From: an uncultured Latescibacterota bacterium
GTDB taxonomy: Bacteria > Latescibacterota > UBA2968 > UBA8231
Length of the DNA: 64,000 bases
Assembly (NCBI GenBank): GCA_958295495.1
Contig: OY282352.1
Location: forward strand, 1,674,001 to 1,738,000
Reading direction: 5' to 3'
Shown one piece after another: positions 42,251 to 49,976 of this stretch. Made by a program: the position numbers and the translations under genes. The notes under the pieces were generated by a model. It was not told the DNA's origin. It did no database searches and saw only the letters and a list, made by a program, of their open reading frames with translations. How positions within the stretch are numbered: position 1 is the stretch's first letter; every line of letters begins with the position of its first letter.

Positions 42251-44566
42251 TTGCCTGTGTCGCCATTCCGCCTCTTGCCCTTAGCCCTGTGCATGCTCGC
42301 GCCACTCAGCAGCCCCATTCGCTCCGAGCGCCTAGTTATGACTTCGGCGGATATATGGGAAAACTGGGTCTATCCCGCCGGCGTCCTGCGCCTAGACGAC
42401 GCAGGCTCGTTGCGGCCGGTGCGGATCGGCAAAGGCATTGACCCGCTCTTTGAGGCTACTGTCCGCCGGGCCGGAGCGGCACAATCTACTGCGGCCCGCG
42501 CCTTTGACGGCGACCTCGCCACTAGCTGGAGTCCACCGCCGGGCACGGCCCCAAAGGACTGGTGGCTCGAGATCAACTTGGGGCAGGTGTTCCCAGTCCA
42601 ACAGATTCGCCTGCGCTTTGCCGACGGCGCACCACCCCTGCCCTTTTTTAACCTCTCGCTGTCCAAGGGCGAGCGCTTTATCAACAGCGCCAACGTCGTC
42701 GTCGAAGGGACCCTAATCTACAGCCACAGCAGGCACTTCGCCTTCAACGAGATGCGCGACGTGACCATCGACCTCGACGACGAGCTGGTCCAAGTTCTCC
42801 GCATCGAGGCCACCCGCGAAATGACCGGTGCGCCCGCGCTCGCCGAAATCCAAATCAATGCCTTTGGCGACAATATCGCCTTTGACCTGATTGCCAAAGG
42901 CGGCGCTGTCAACGTCGAGGCCGCCATCGTCGCCGTGGCCGGCATTCCCTCGGTTATGTTCGACGGCGACCTCTCGACTATGTGGCGCGTCAACCCCCTC
43001 GCCAAAGGCTCCAGCGGCGGCAGCGAGACCTTTGGCGACTATCGCATCGATCTAGGGGCCACCTACTGGATCGATTCGGTCTGGCTCTTGGGTGAGCCGC
43101 TGGGCATTCCGCCGCGGCTGCGGCACTCTTACGCCAACTTTCTCTCCTACCAGATGCAGTATTCCGACGGCTCGCTGGCTCCGGATGGCTCGCTGGCTTG
43201 GCAGGCCCTCGCCTCCAGGCCCCTCGACCCCCGCAACCTCTTCGACGTGCGCAATTTTCGTCACGATGTCCCCCTAATTGCCGCCCGTTATCTGCGTTTG
43301 ATCTACCCCACTAGCCAAGGCGGCAACATCATCGGCGGCGGCCTGTCGGGCCGCGACTTTGACAACACTGGCCGCTTGGACGGGCTTGGCCTCGTCAGCG
43401 AGTTCCAAGTTTACGGCGAGGGGTACCCGGCCCGCGCCGCCCTGCGCTCGCCCGTTATCGACCTCGGCACCAATTGGAATATCACGGCAATTGAGTGGGA
43501 AATTGACGCGCCGCTCGGGGCCCAATTCACCTTGCGCAGCCGCACCGGCGATCACGTCGTCGAGGAAATGCACTACTTTGACAAAAACGGCAAAGAGGTT
43601 TCCCAACGGCGCTACGAAAAGCTGATCACCTCGTTCCGCGGCCCCATCGAAACCACCCTCCAACCCGGCGATGCTTGGAGCGTGTGGAGCGAGGAATACA
43701 TCCATACAGGCACCCGCTTCCGCTCGCCCTCGCCCCGGCGCTACGTCCAACTCAACGCCGAGATACGCGCCGACGACCCGCAGGCCGGCATTGCCCTCGA
43801 CGCGCTGACCTTGATCTATTCCCGTCCCCTCGCGCGCACTGCCATCGGCGAAGTTCATCCGGTGCGCGCCCAGCCTGGAGAGCAAACCGAGTTCTCGTAC
43901 TTCCTCCGCCCTGAGTTCGCTCGCGACAGCCAAGGCTTTGAGGCCATGGCCCTCGAAGCCTCGGTGCCCATTTCGTTCCGCTCGCTGCAAATCAACGGCG
44001 AGACAACCAACGCCGAGGTAGAAAAGACGAGCGCGGGCATCCGCCTGCACTTGCTCGCCCCGGTCACCGCAGCCGAGCGCGTGGAGCTGGGTTTCGCCGC
44101 TACCGTCTTTCAGAACAACACCCGCTTTCGCGCCTTCTTAGAGCGCACAAACGGGCCTGACACCCTGCGCCAGCAGGTCGATCCAGGCGACGCCGTCCCG
44201 GCGCTAGAGGGCGCAGGCGATGCGGTTGCCCTGCCCATTAACGAGAGCCTGCTCGCCCACCTCGACATCGGCAACGGGCTTTTTACGCCTAACGGCGACG
44301 GCATTAACGACGCGCTCGCCATTTCTTTTGACGTGCTCAAGGTCATCGACGCCCGCCCTATTGAAGCCCATGTCTTCGACCTGCGCGGCAGCCTTGTCCG
44401 CACCCTGCGAGACGCCAGCGGCGTGGCCGGCCACTACCGGCTAACCTGGGACGGCCGCCGGGACTCCGGTGCTATGGCCCAGCCCGGCCTCTACCTCCTC
44501 CGCTTGCGGGTCGCTGGCGACTCGATCACCCGCACCCTAATCCGCAGCATCGGCCTGAGCTACTGA
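42251..44566 (+). CDS. Large secreted discoidin-like protein with C-terminal FlgD-like domain (paralogue of 58685-60949)
   Basis: The 771-residue protein has a signal peptide. Two F5/8-type-C-like segments follow (about 75-210 with FDGDLATSWSPPPG and DWWLEINLGQVFPVQQIRLRF; about 225-390 with FDGDLSTMWR and SDGSLAPDGSL). A middle domain contains DKNGKEVSQRRYEKLITSFRG. The C-terminal FlgD/gliding-type domain has LFTPNGDGINDALAI and ends IGLSY. The whole architecture is shared with the 58685 protein. It is probably surface-exposed and binds glycans. TTG at 42251 or GTG at 42257 starts it. Confidence 0.75.
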   Translation: MPVSPFRLLPLALCMLAPLSSPIRSERLVMTSADIWENWVYPAGVLRLDDAGSLRPVRIGKGIDPLFEATVRRAGAAQSTAARAFDGDLATSWSPPPGTAPKDWWLEINLGQVFPVQQIRLRFADGAPPLPFFNLSLSKGERFINSANVVVEGTLIYSHSRHFAFNEMRDVTIDLDDELVQVLRIEATREMTGAPALAEIQINAFGDNIAFDLIAKGGAVNVEAAIVAVAGIPSVMFDGDLSTMWRVNPLAKGSSGGSETFGDYRIDLGATYWIDSVWLLGEPLGIPPRLRHSYANFLSYQMQYSDGSLAPDGSLAWQALASRPLDPRNLFDVRNFRHDVPLIAARYLRLIYPTSQGGNIIGGGLSGRDFDNTGRLDGLGLVSEFQVYGEGYPARAALRSPVIDLGTNWNITAIEWEIDAPLGAQFTLRSRTGDHVVEEMHYFDKNGKEVSQRRYEKLITSFRGPIETTLQPGDAWSVWSEEYIHTGTRFRSPSPRRYVQLNAEIRADDPQAGIALDALTLIYSRPLARTAIGEVHPVRAQPGEQTEFSYFLRPEFARDSQGFEAMALEASVPISFRSLQINGETTNAEVEKTSAGIRLHLLAPVTAAERVELGFAATVFQNNTRFRAFLERTNGPDTLRQQVDPGDAVPALEGAGDAVALPINESLLAHLDIGNGLFTPNGDGINDALAISFDVLKVIDARPIEAHVFDLRGSLVRTLRDASGVAGHYRLTWDGRRDSGAMAQPGLYLLRLRVAGDSITRTLIRSIGLSY

Positions 44567-44614
44567 GCCGCTTAGCGCGTTAAGGAGGGAGCAGATACTC
44601 GTGTGGATGCGCCA

Positions 44615-44660
44615 AAAACGACTACGGGCATTGCGCGCAAGTAGCGCAATGCCCGTAGTC
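44615..44660 (-). terminator. Terminator of the minus-strand Cache-type genes
   Basis: A perfect 17-bp stem (44620-44636 with 44644-44660, loop GCAAGTA) is followed on the minus strand by GTTTTTGG. Only its right half was copied into the tandem repeat at 45360, so the second gene copy lacks a terminator and probably reads through into the first. Confidence 0.8.
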
Positions 44661-44684
44661 TATGGACCCGCTTCGGGGTTGTCT

Positions 44685-45272
44685 CTACTTAAAGCCGCTT
44701 TTTAGCTGGCCCCAAGCAGTGTGCTCAACCGCCGTCATCTCATCGCTCGCAGGATAAAAGCCAGAACCAATCATCAACTCTTGCCCAAAGACGTTGAGCG
44801 GAGCGGCATAGCTCACCTTAGGCGAGCCGTTTTCTTCATCGCCATCTACGGCCGGATTGTCGAAAAAATACTCGACAAAGCCGCCCCCAGCGGCTGCCGC
44901 ACTGATCAGCTCTTGCACTATTTTGACGCCGTTGATATCCTCGAGATCAATTAGGTTTTGGCCCTCGAGGCTTTCATCAGCCCCGTGAAAGATGCCGAGC
45001 CCTGTGGTAGTGAAAACGAAAAGATAGACCGAGCCTTTGCTCCACTCGCCTTCTGCCCTGAAGGTATCAAAAGAACCCAACGCCTCTGCAAGGGAGGTAA
45101 AGCCCTCCACCACCGACTTTGCTCTCAGGACAAACGCTTGCAAAGTAGCCCGATCTACCACGTCGCCAGCCGTTATCTCGCTGTCTTGGGCAAAGGTCGG
45201 CCCGGCACCGCAAAACAGGCCCGCCAGCCCCAGCACACACGAAAAACGCATAATGAACTTGCTCCGCTGCAT
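44685..45272 (-). CDS. Secreted Cache-domain-like protein, copy 1
   Basis: The product of about 195 residues has a signal peptide (MRFSCVLGLAGLFCGAGPTFA) and a single Cache-type sensor fold, with LQAFVLRAKSVVEGFTSL (long helix), GSVYLFVFTTTGLGIFHGA, LEGQNLIDLEDINGVKIVQELI and a FVEYFFDNP ... YAAPLNVFGQELMIGSGFYP strand pair. Such stand-alone Cache proteins are secreted ligand binders. It is almost identical to the gene at 45396. Several in-frame starts (45251, 45272, 45293, GTG 45314) lie in 21-bp repeats; the one matching copy 2 is given. Confidence 0.7.
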   Translation of the reverse strand: MQRSKFIMRFSCVLGLAGLFCGAGPTFAQDSEITAGDVVDRATLQAFVLRAKSVVEGFTSLAEALGSFDTFRAEGEWSKGSVYLFVFTTTGLGIFHGADESLEGQNLIDLEDINGVKIVQELISAAAAGGGFVEYFFDNPAVDGDEENGSPKVSYAAPLNVFGQELMIGSGFYPASDEMTAVEHTAWGQLKSGFK

Positions 45273-45311
45273 AATGAACTTGCTCCGCTGCATAATGAAC
45301 TTGCTCCTCTT
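45249..45311 (-). repeat. Three 21-bp direct repeats carrying start codons and ribosome-binding sites
   Basis: Units at 45249-45269, 45270-45290 and 45291-45311 read, on the minus strand, (C/G)AGCGGAGCAAGTTCATT plus ATG: a GGAG element, about ten bases, and a start codon. The duplicate gene at 45396 has only two such units, and one has GTG in place of ATG. Confidence 0.85.
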
Positions 45312-45323
45312 CACGAGTTGTTA

Positions 45324-45356
45324 AGAAGCGATCTTAAAACTAAGGGGTCGGTTTCT
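45324..45356. repeat. Truncated family B inverted-repeat element
   Basis: AGAAGCGATCTTAAAACTAAGGGG and the next bases match the left end of the complete element at 46014. The match breaks at about 45356, where the second duplication unit begins. Confidence 0.6.
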
Positions 45357-45395
45357 GAAATGCCCGTAGTCTATGGACCCGCTTCGGGGTTATCT

Positions 45396-45983
45396 CTACT
45401 TAAAGCCGCTTTTTAGCTGGCCCCAAGCAGTGTGCTCAACCGCCGTCATCTCATCGCTCGCAGGATAAAAGCCAGAACCAATCATCAACTCTTGCCCAAA
45501 GACGTTGAGCGGAGCGGCATAGCCCACCTTAGGCGAGCCGTTTTCTTCATCGCCATCTACGGCCGGATTGTTGGAAAAATACTCGACAAAGCCGCCCCCA
45601 GCGGCTGCCGCACTGATGAGCTCTTGTACTATTTTGACGCCGTTGATATCCTCGAGATCGATTAGGTTTTGGCCCTCGACACTTTCATCAGCCCCGTGAA
45701 AGATGCCGAGCCCTGTGGTGGTGAAAACGAAAAGATAGACCGAGCCTTTGCTCCACTCGCCTTCTGCCCTGAAGGTATCAAAAGAACCCAACGCCTCTGC
45801 AAGGGAGGTAAAGCCCTCCACCACTGACTTTGCTCTCAGGACAAACGCTTGCAAAGTAGCTCGATCTACCACGTCGCCAGCCGTTATCTCGCTGTCTTGG
45901 GCAAAGGTCGGCCCGGCACCGCAAAACAGGCCCGCCAGCCCCAGCACACACGAAAAACGCACAATGAACTTGCTCCGCTGCAT
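45396..45983 (-). CDS. Secreted Cache-domain-like protein, copy 2
   Basis: The 195-residue product differs from copy 1 at only a handful of positions (for example FSNNP for FFDNP, ESVEGQ for ESLEGQ, VGYAAP for VSYAAP). The reading frame is intact, so both copies may be functional. It is upstream of copy 1 on the minus strand with no terminator between, suggesting co-transcription. ATG at 45983 (MQRSKFIVRFSC) is given; the position equivalent to the last Met of copy 1 is GTG here. Confidence 0.7.
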   Translation of the reverse strand: MQRSKFIVRFSCVLGLAGLFCGAGPTFAQDSEITAGDVVDRATLQAFVLRAKSVVEGFTSLAEALGSFDTFRAEGEWSKGSVYLFVFTTTGLGIFHGADESVEGQNLIDLEDINGVKIVQELISAAAAGGGFVEYFSNNPAVDGDEENGSPKVGYAAPLNVFGQELMIGSGFYPASDEMTAVEHTAWGQLKSGFK

Positions 45984-46013
45984 AATGAGCTTGCTCCGCT
46001 TCACGAGTTGTTA

Positions 46014-46138
46014 AGAAGCGATCTTAAAACTAGGGGGTCGGTCTCTCGCTCGGCTCAAAGCATCGGGGACCGAGGGCGTCTCGCCCTCGAAAAACGCGTA
46101 CCGCAAAGCAGCCCGACAGGGGTTTTAAGAACGCTTCT
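46014..46138. repeat. MITE-like inverted-repeat element, family B
   Basis: The left end AGAAGCGATCTTAAAACT and right end GGTTTTAAGAACGCTTCT are imperfect inverted repeats. The centre holds GAGGGCGTCTCGCCCTC, a palindrome shared with the copies at 53903 and 54023. No coding potential. It occupies almost the whole gap between the Cache and porin genes. Confidence 0.7.
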
Positions 46139-46169
46139 AAGGAAAAATTTGTGAACGTCACGCGATGCT

Positions 46170-47357
46170 TCAGAAGGTCGCGTTAGTTGATAGATACGCA
46201 AAAGTCATGTTGCCAGTCAATCCCTTTACCTCCGCCATGGCGTCGGCGGCGACGACCTGCGATAGCCCAGCTACTATGGCGACGTTTGGCCGATACCGAT
46301 AGGTCAGCGTCAAATCGACCTCTTCGCCCAAGTGGCTCGAAGTGAGCTGGCCCTTTTGGGCGGTGAAAAACGAGTGTCCGTGTACGGCCAGCGAGGTGCG
46401 GGTGCTCAGCGGCACGGCCCCTTTGAGCGCGAAGTCCTGTAGGCCCAATCCCTTGGTGTGTACCGGGATATTGAGAAAGAGGTCGGCGTACCCATAGTAC
46501 TTGTGGTTGGTCGCAAAGAGCGTGTCAAAGACTTTGATCTTGTCATCGGACAGATCGTCGTCGCCGGATAGGTAGTCGTACCACAAAGTGAGGTCTAGCC
46601 CGCCTAAAGACCCGCCAATGCGCCCACCGAACATGAAGGCCGATACGTCTTGGGTGCTGATCTGACCAGTCTGAAACGAACCTTCAAAACGGTAGGCATA
46701 CGCCATCTTTTCCCCCACCAAGCGCACCCCCATAGTGACCTGATCTGTGTCTTTAGCTCCGTCCTTGTTGTAGAGCGCGTAGAGGTCCAAGCTGCTGGAC
46801 GGCAGTTGGCCCAAGGTCGCGTACGCGCCCGTCAAATAGGCGTCGTCGGAAAACTGCGCCGAGGGCGAGTCCGACTCGGCCACCTGAATCGCCGTCAGGT
46901 TTACCTGGCCCCAAGAGGGTGCCAGCAGCAGTTGCAGACCGTCGAAAACCCGGCCTTGCTGGGTCCACTCAACCGCGCCGATCAGTCGCTGACCGCCAAG
47001 GGCTACGATCTGACGACCAATCTTGAGAGAATGATCACCGTCACCCAGTTTCTTCAGGTGAACATAGCCCTGATGCAGGTCAAATTTATCGGCACTGTAA
47101 TCCGTCAGGGTATCCTTTTCTTCGCCCCACAAGCGCACGTCTTGGAGCTGGATCAGCAGATCGACATCGCTATCGAGCGAGGCCACCATCTGGGTCCGCA
47201 CCCGCATGGAGGTGAAGGAGCTGTAGTCGTTTGCGAACGGATCGCGGAACTCGTAGCGCGGCCGAATCTGGCCACTCCAGACGATCTCCTTTTTAGCGTA
47301 GCTAGCGCTGGATACAACTAGGCCTAAAAGAAATGCGGAATAGATTGCAAGACGCAC
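46170..47357 (-). CDS. Outer-membrane porin of the alginate-export (AlgE-like) family
   Basis: The 395-residue protein has a signal peptide ending ASA/YA, then WSGQIRPRYEFRDPF, SMRVRTQMVASLDSDVDLLIQLQDVRLWG in part, and DLHQGYVHLKKLGDGDHSLKIGRQ. This is the hallmark order of alginate-export porins (RxRyE ... R.R..l ... v.G.RQ), followed by alternating strands and a terminal aromatic. GTG at 47357 is chosen because TTGGAGG lies six bases before it; an ATG nine codons upstream has no such site. The substrate is unknown; anionic sugars are plausible given the sugar-acid genes. Confidence 0.75.
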   Translation of the reverse strand: MRLAIYSAFLLGLVVSSASYAKKEIVWSGQIRPRYEFRDPFANDYSSFTSMRVRTQMVASLDSDVDLLIQLQDVRLWGEEKDTLTDYSADKFDLHQGYVHLKKLGDGDHSLKIGRQIVALGGQRLIGAVEWTQQGRVFDGLQLLLAPSWGQVNLTAIQVAESDSPSAQFSDDAYLTGAYATLGQLPSSSLDLYALYNKDGAKDTDQVTMGVRLVGEKMAYAYRFEGSFQTGQISTQDVSAFMFGGRIGGSLGGLDLTLWYDYLSGDDDLSDDKIKVFDTLFATNHKYYGYADLFLNIPVHTKGLGLQDFALKGAVPLSTRTSLAVHGHSFFTAQKGQLTSSHLGEEVDLTLTYRYRPNVAIVAGLSQVVAADAMAEVKGLTGNMTFAYLSTNATF

Positions 47358-47415
47358 GGCGTTCCTCCAATGTAAAGATGGCATGAATGTAGATAAGTTA
47401 AACTATGAATCTCGG

Positions 47416-48051
47416 TCAAGCTACCTGCTTTTGGGCGGTTTCGTCTAGAGTTTCCTGTTCCTCATCCGGTGCTGCGCCCGGTTCGACCAACGCCGGGCCG
47501 TCGAGGAAGCTCAGTAGGTGGCCGCGCAAATCGTAGAAGTGCTCGTGCTCACACACCGTGCGTCGATCCCTCGGCCGCGGGAATTCCACCGGCAGAACGT
47601 CGCCGACCTTGGCCTGCGGGCCGCTGGTCATCATCACTACGCGGTCGGAGAGGAACAGCACCTCATCCACATCGTGGGTCACCATGCTTGCGGTAATCCG
47701 GTCCCGCCGCCAGACCTCCAACAGCACATCTTGCAGCTCGGTGCGAGTCAGCAAAAACGGCTCGTCGAGGAGCAGCAGCTTGGGCTTGAGCGCAAGGGCG
47801 CGGGCAATACCCACGCGCTGGCGCATCCCCTGCGATAGCTCGGCAGCGCGTTTGTCGAGCGCATCAACCAAACCCACGCGATTGAGATAGTACTCGGCGA
47901 TTTCCCGCCGTTCGCGCTTGCTGCCGTGCGGGAAGACCTGTTCGACGCCCAACAGCACATTCTCCATGGCCGTCATCCACGGGAACAGACTCGGCGACTG
48001 GAAGACCACCCCGCGGTCGGGTCCCGGGCCTGTAACCCGGCGTCCGTCCAT
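47416..48051 (-). pseudogene. Truncated nitrate/taurine-type ABC transporter ATPase (NrtD/SsuB-like)
   Basis: The 211-codon frame aligns with NrtC/NrtD ATPases from [17 protein letters not shown] (Q-loop) through [16 protein letters not shown] (signature), LLLLDEPF (Walker B) and [17 protein letters not shown]. The N-terminal third with Walker A is missing. After DEPF the usual GMLDS is reduced to a single residue, removing the D-loop. Both losses make ATP hydrolysis unlikely. No permease or binding-protein gene is adjacent. Upstream of the break an unrelated open stretch (to 48144 on the plus strand) begins. Confidence 0.75.
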
Positions 48052-48174
48052 GTAAATGGCGGCGAGGAGTACAGCATCAATATCTATCCAGTAAAGGCAA
48101 AACAGGGCTTCGTCTATATCGGCGCGGACTCAGCCAGCAATTAAATTTTTATCGTTGCTGCTGCGCTCCTTCGC

Positions 48175-48492
48175 TTAGCGCAGCAGCCGCTCGCTAAACA
48201 GCGTACGCGCTAGGGCGCGCACGTCTCGCTCACCTACCCAATGGGTCTGCCCCACTGACACCAACACCACCTCAACCTCCCCAAGCCCCACCCGATAGAC
48301 GATGCGGAACCAGCCTCCCGGCGGACGCAAGCAGCGATAGCCCTTTAACTCGCCGACCAAGGGCCAGCCCTGTTCCTCGGGCTCAATTGCCAGCCCTGTG
48401 ATGTATTGGTCAACTTGCTCGGCGATCCGCTGGTTGAGAACCCCTTGCAGCGACTCTAAGGCGCACTGCGCCAAGACGACGCGCAATGTCAT
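48175..48492 (-). CDS. RelE/ParE-family toxin
   Basis: The 105-residue protein contains LRVVLAQCALESLQGVLNQRIAEQVDQYI, then GYRCLRPPGGWFRIVYRVGLGEVEVVLVSVGQ, the RelE/ParE core (L.g..g.yRlr.g.yRivY.i....v.vl.vghR). The terminal segment differs from the usual catalytic HR end (VGQTHW). RelE-like members cleave ribosome-bound mRNA; ParE-like members poison gyrase. The start overlaps the antitoxin stop (ATGA), which is typical. Confidence 0.78.
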   Translation of the reverse strand: MTLRVVLAQCALESLQGVLNQRIAEQVDQYITGLAIEPEEQGWPLVGELKGYRCLRPPGGWFRIVYRVGLGEVEVVLVSVGQTHWVGERDVRALARTLFSERLLR

Positions 48493-48746
48493 TGCGCCTC
48501 CCAAACGGCGCGCTCGCCCGCCTCAATCTGGCGGATGCCTTCGCGCAGCGCGGCGCACTGGGCCTCGTCGCCGAGCACCTCTAAGGTTTCGACAATGCCC
48601 TCGTAAAGCGACCACGGCATCAGCGCGAGCACCGGCTGGCCGCGGCGCGTTACGGCGAGGGCACTCGCCTCGGGTTCGGCCGCGAAGCGATCGGGCAGTT
48701 GATTCAGGATTTTGCGAGCTTGGGCAATGGGTATAGATTGGATCAT
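48489..48746 (-). CDS. Phd/YefM-type antitoxin
   Basis: The 85-residue protein has the Phd/YefM fold: IPIAQARKILNQL as N-terminal helix, SALAVTRRGQPVLALMPWSLYEGIVETLEVLGDE, and an acidic toxin-binding tail. It should neutralise the adjacent RelE/ParE toxin and repress the operon through the palindromes just upstream. AGAGAG precedes the ATG. Confidence 0.8.
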   Translation of the reverse strand: MIQSIPIAQARKILNQLPDRFAAEPEASALAVTRRGQPVLALMPWSLYEGIVETLEVLGDEAQCAALREGIRQIEAGERAVWEAQ

Positions 48747-48758
48747 ATTTTCTCTCTT

Positions 48759-48788
48759 GTACTGTATATGGTACTAAAATGAGTACTC
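48759..48788 (-). promoter_or_regulatory. Putative operator of the toxin-antitoxin operon
   Basis: GTAC (48759-48762), eight bases, GTAC (48771-48774) and the palindrome GAGTACTC (48781-48788) lie just upstream of the antitoxin gene in an AT-rich stretch with TGTATATG. They are likely autoregulatory sites; this is inference from position. Confidence 0.4.
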
Positions 48789-48789
48789 T

Positions 48790-49099
48790 AAGCAATGGCT
48801 TGGACGGCCCATAATTGTAGCATATTTCCATGAATCCGCGAGAGTGTGGAATCTGCCAATGGATAACTTATTGATAATACGCTGCTTTTGCGAATTCTGA
48901 AAAAGGCATGTAATTGTATGTACATCTAAATGTGCAAAAAAGAGTACTTCAGTGCAAAGCCAAATTCGATCAGGCGCGACGAGATGCCGGCTGCAATCTG
49001 ATTGAACCAAAGTGGCGGTGCGAGTGGCTTTTTTCATGCAGTAATAGCGCGTTTACTTACCCGTTGGCATTCGCCTTTCCCGCGCTTATATTTCCGCGC
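48790..49099. other. AT-rich gap without a recognised gene
   Basis: This 310-base stretch separates the toxin-antitoxin operon from the dioxygenase at 49100. It is clearly richer in A and T than its surroundings. It remains partly open in the dioxygenase frame, but the translation resembles nothing in the family. Promoters for both directions are expected here; none is convincing. Confidence 0.4.
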
Positions 49100-49963
49100 A
49101 TGTCCCACGGCGAATTCATCCGACCCTTTCCCGCGCTCACCCCCGCCCAGCGCTATCACCTCGAAGTCTATGGCTATGTGGTGGTTGAAAACGCGCTCGA
49201 GCAAGACCTGACGGATCGCCTGCTAGAGGCCATGCTCCGGCTCAAACGCGATCTCCTGTCCGCCGCGGACCCGGCCAAGGCCCGCGTCCGCAACTGCCGT
49301 CTCTCCGCCCATCGGCCTCACTACCTGCACTTTGCCCACATCCTCGAAGCCGATCCCGCGATCTTCTCCTACCTGACTCATCCACGCTTGGTCGGCATGG
49401 CCGAGGAGCTAGTCGGCGGCAGCGTACGCCTCGAAGAATCCGAGGCCGTCGTCAACGAGCGAGACCCGGAGATTGACCTCGCTGCCGCACCGCGCTACGG
49501 CTTCCACACCGGCACCACCCCAGACGTGGGCACGTACGTCGAAAACGGCCTTTACCACTGCACCTTTGTCAAGACCCTGACCAACCTCACGGAGCTAGGC
49601 CCGGACGATGGCGGCACCGTGGTCATCGCCGGCAGCCACAAGGTCAAAAGCGACCGCGAGCCCATCATTGCGGCGGCGTACGAGGATCCCGCGCTGATCC
49701 ACCAAGTAGTCGCTCCCGCTGGATCGACCCTGCTCTTTGGCGAGGCCCTGATCCACGCCACCGGCCAAGTTCGCTCCGACCGCGAGCGCGTCATCGTCAT
49801 CGGCGGCTATACCCCGCCGATGTTCCAAGCCTGGAACGGCCAAGAGCCGAGCCCTGAATTCATCGCCCAAACGCCCGAACCCCTCAAGACGCTCCTTTCC
49901 GGCAGCGACAAGTGGCACTGGCAACAGCGCCGTCGCCGCCTCGACATGCCGGTTGCCTCGTGA
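49100..49963 (+). CDS. Phytanoyl-CoA dioxygenase family protein with HxG in place of HxD
   Basis: The 287-residue protein has the PhyH layout: EVYGYVVVENAL near 22, a jelly-roll core with GFHTGTTPDVG, LTNLTELGPDDGGTVVIAGSHK (160-181) and a distal H219 followed by R228/R230. The first iron motif is H136-T137-G138, so the carboxylate ligand is absent. The same HxG/HxA change occurs in Fe/2-oxoglutarate halogenases, but also in a large uncharacterised bacterial PhyH clade. It opens the cluster with dgcN and dgcA. The ATG at 49100 gives the normal N-terminus. Confidence 0.75.
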   Translation: MSHGEFIRPFPALTPAQRYHLEVYGYVVVENALEQDLTDRLLEAMLRLKRDLLSAADPAKARVRNCRLSAHRPHYLHFAHILEADPAIFSYLTHPRLVGMAEELVGGSVRLEESEAVVNERDPEIDLAAAPRYGFHTGTTPDVGTYVENGLYHCTFVKTLTNLTELGPDDGGTVVIAGSHKVKSDREPIIAAAYEDPALIHQVVAPAGSTLLFGEALIHATGQVRSDRERVIVIGGYTPPMFQAWNGQEPSPEFIAQTPEPLKTLLSGSDKWHWQQRRRRLDMPVAS

Positions 49964-49976
49964 GCCTTTGCTGACC

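Larger units (their letters stand above)
44649..46059. repeat. 711-bp tandem duplication
   Basis: The block beginning ATGCCCGTAGTCTATGG at 44649 recurs at 45360 with only scattered base differences. Gene stops (44685, 45396) and starts are offset by exactly 711 bases. The downstream AGAAGCGATCT is offset by 690, because the first unit has one extra 21-bp microrepeat. The second unit ends inside a complete family B element, the first inside a truncated copy. Confidence 0.9.

Noticed and set aside
45249-45311. Possible CRISPR array in the 21-bp repeats
   Set aside because: The repeats are directly adjacent without spacers and lie within the start region of a gene.
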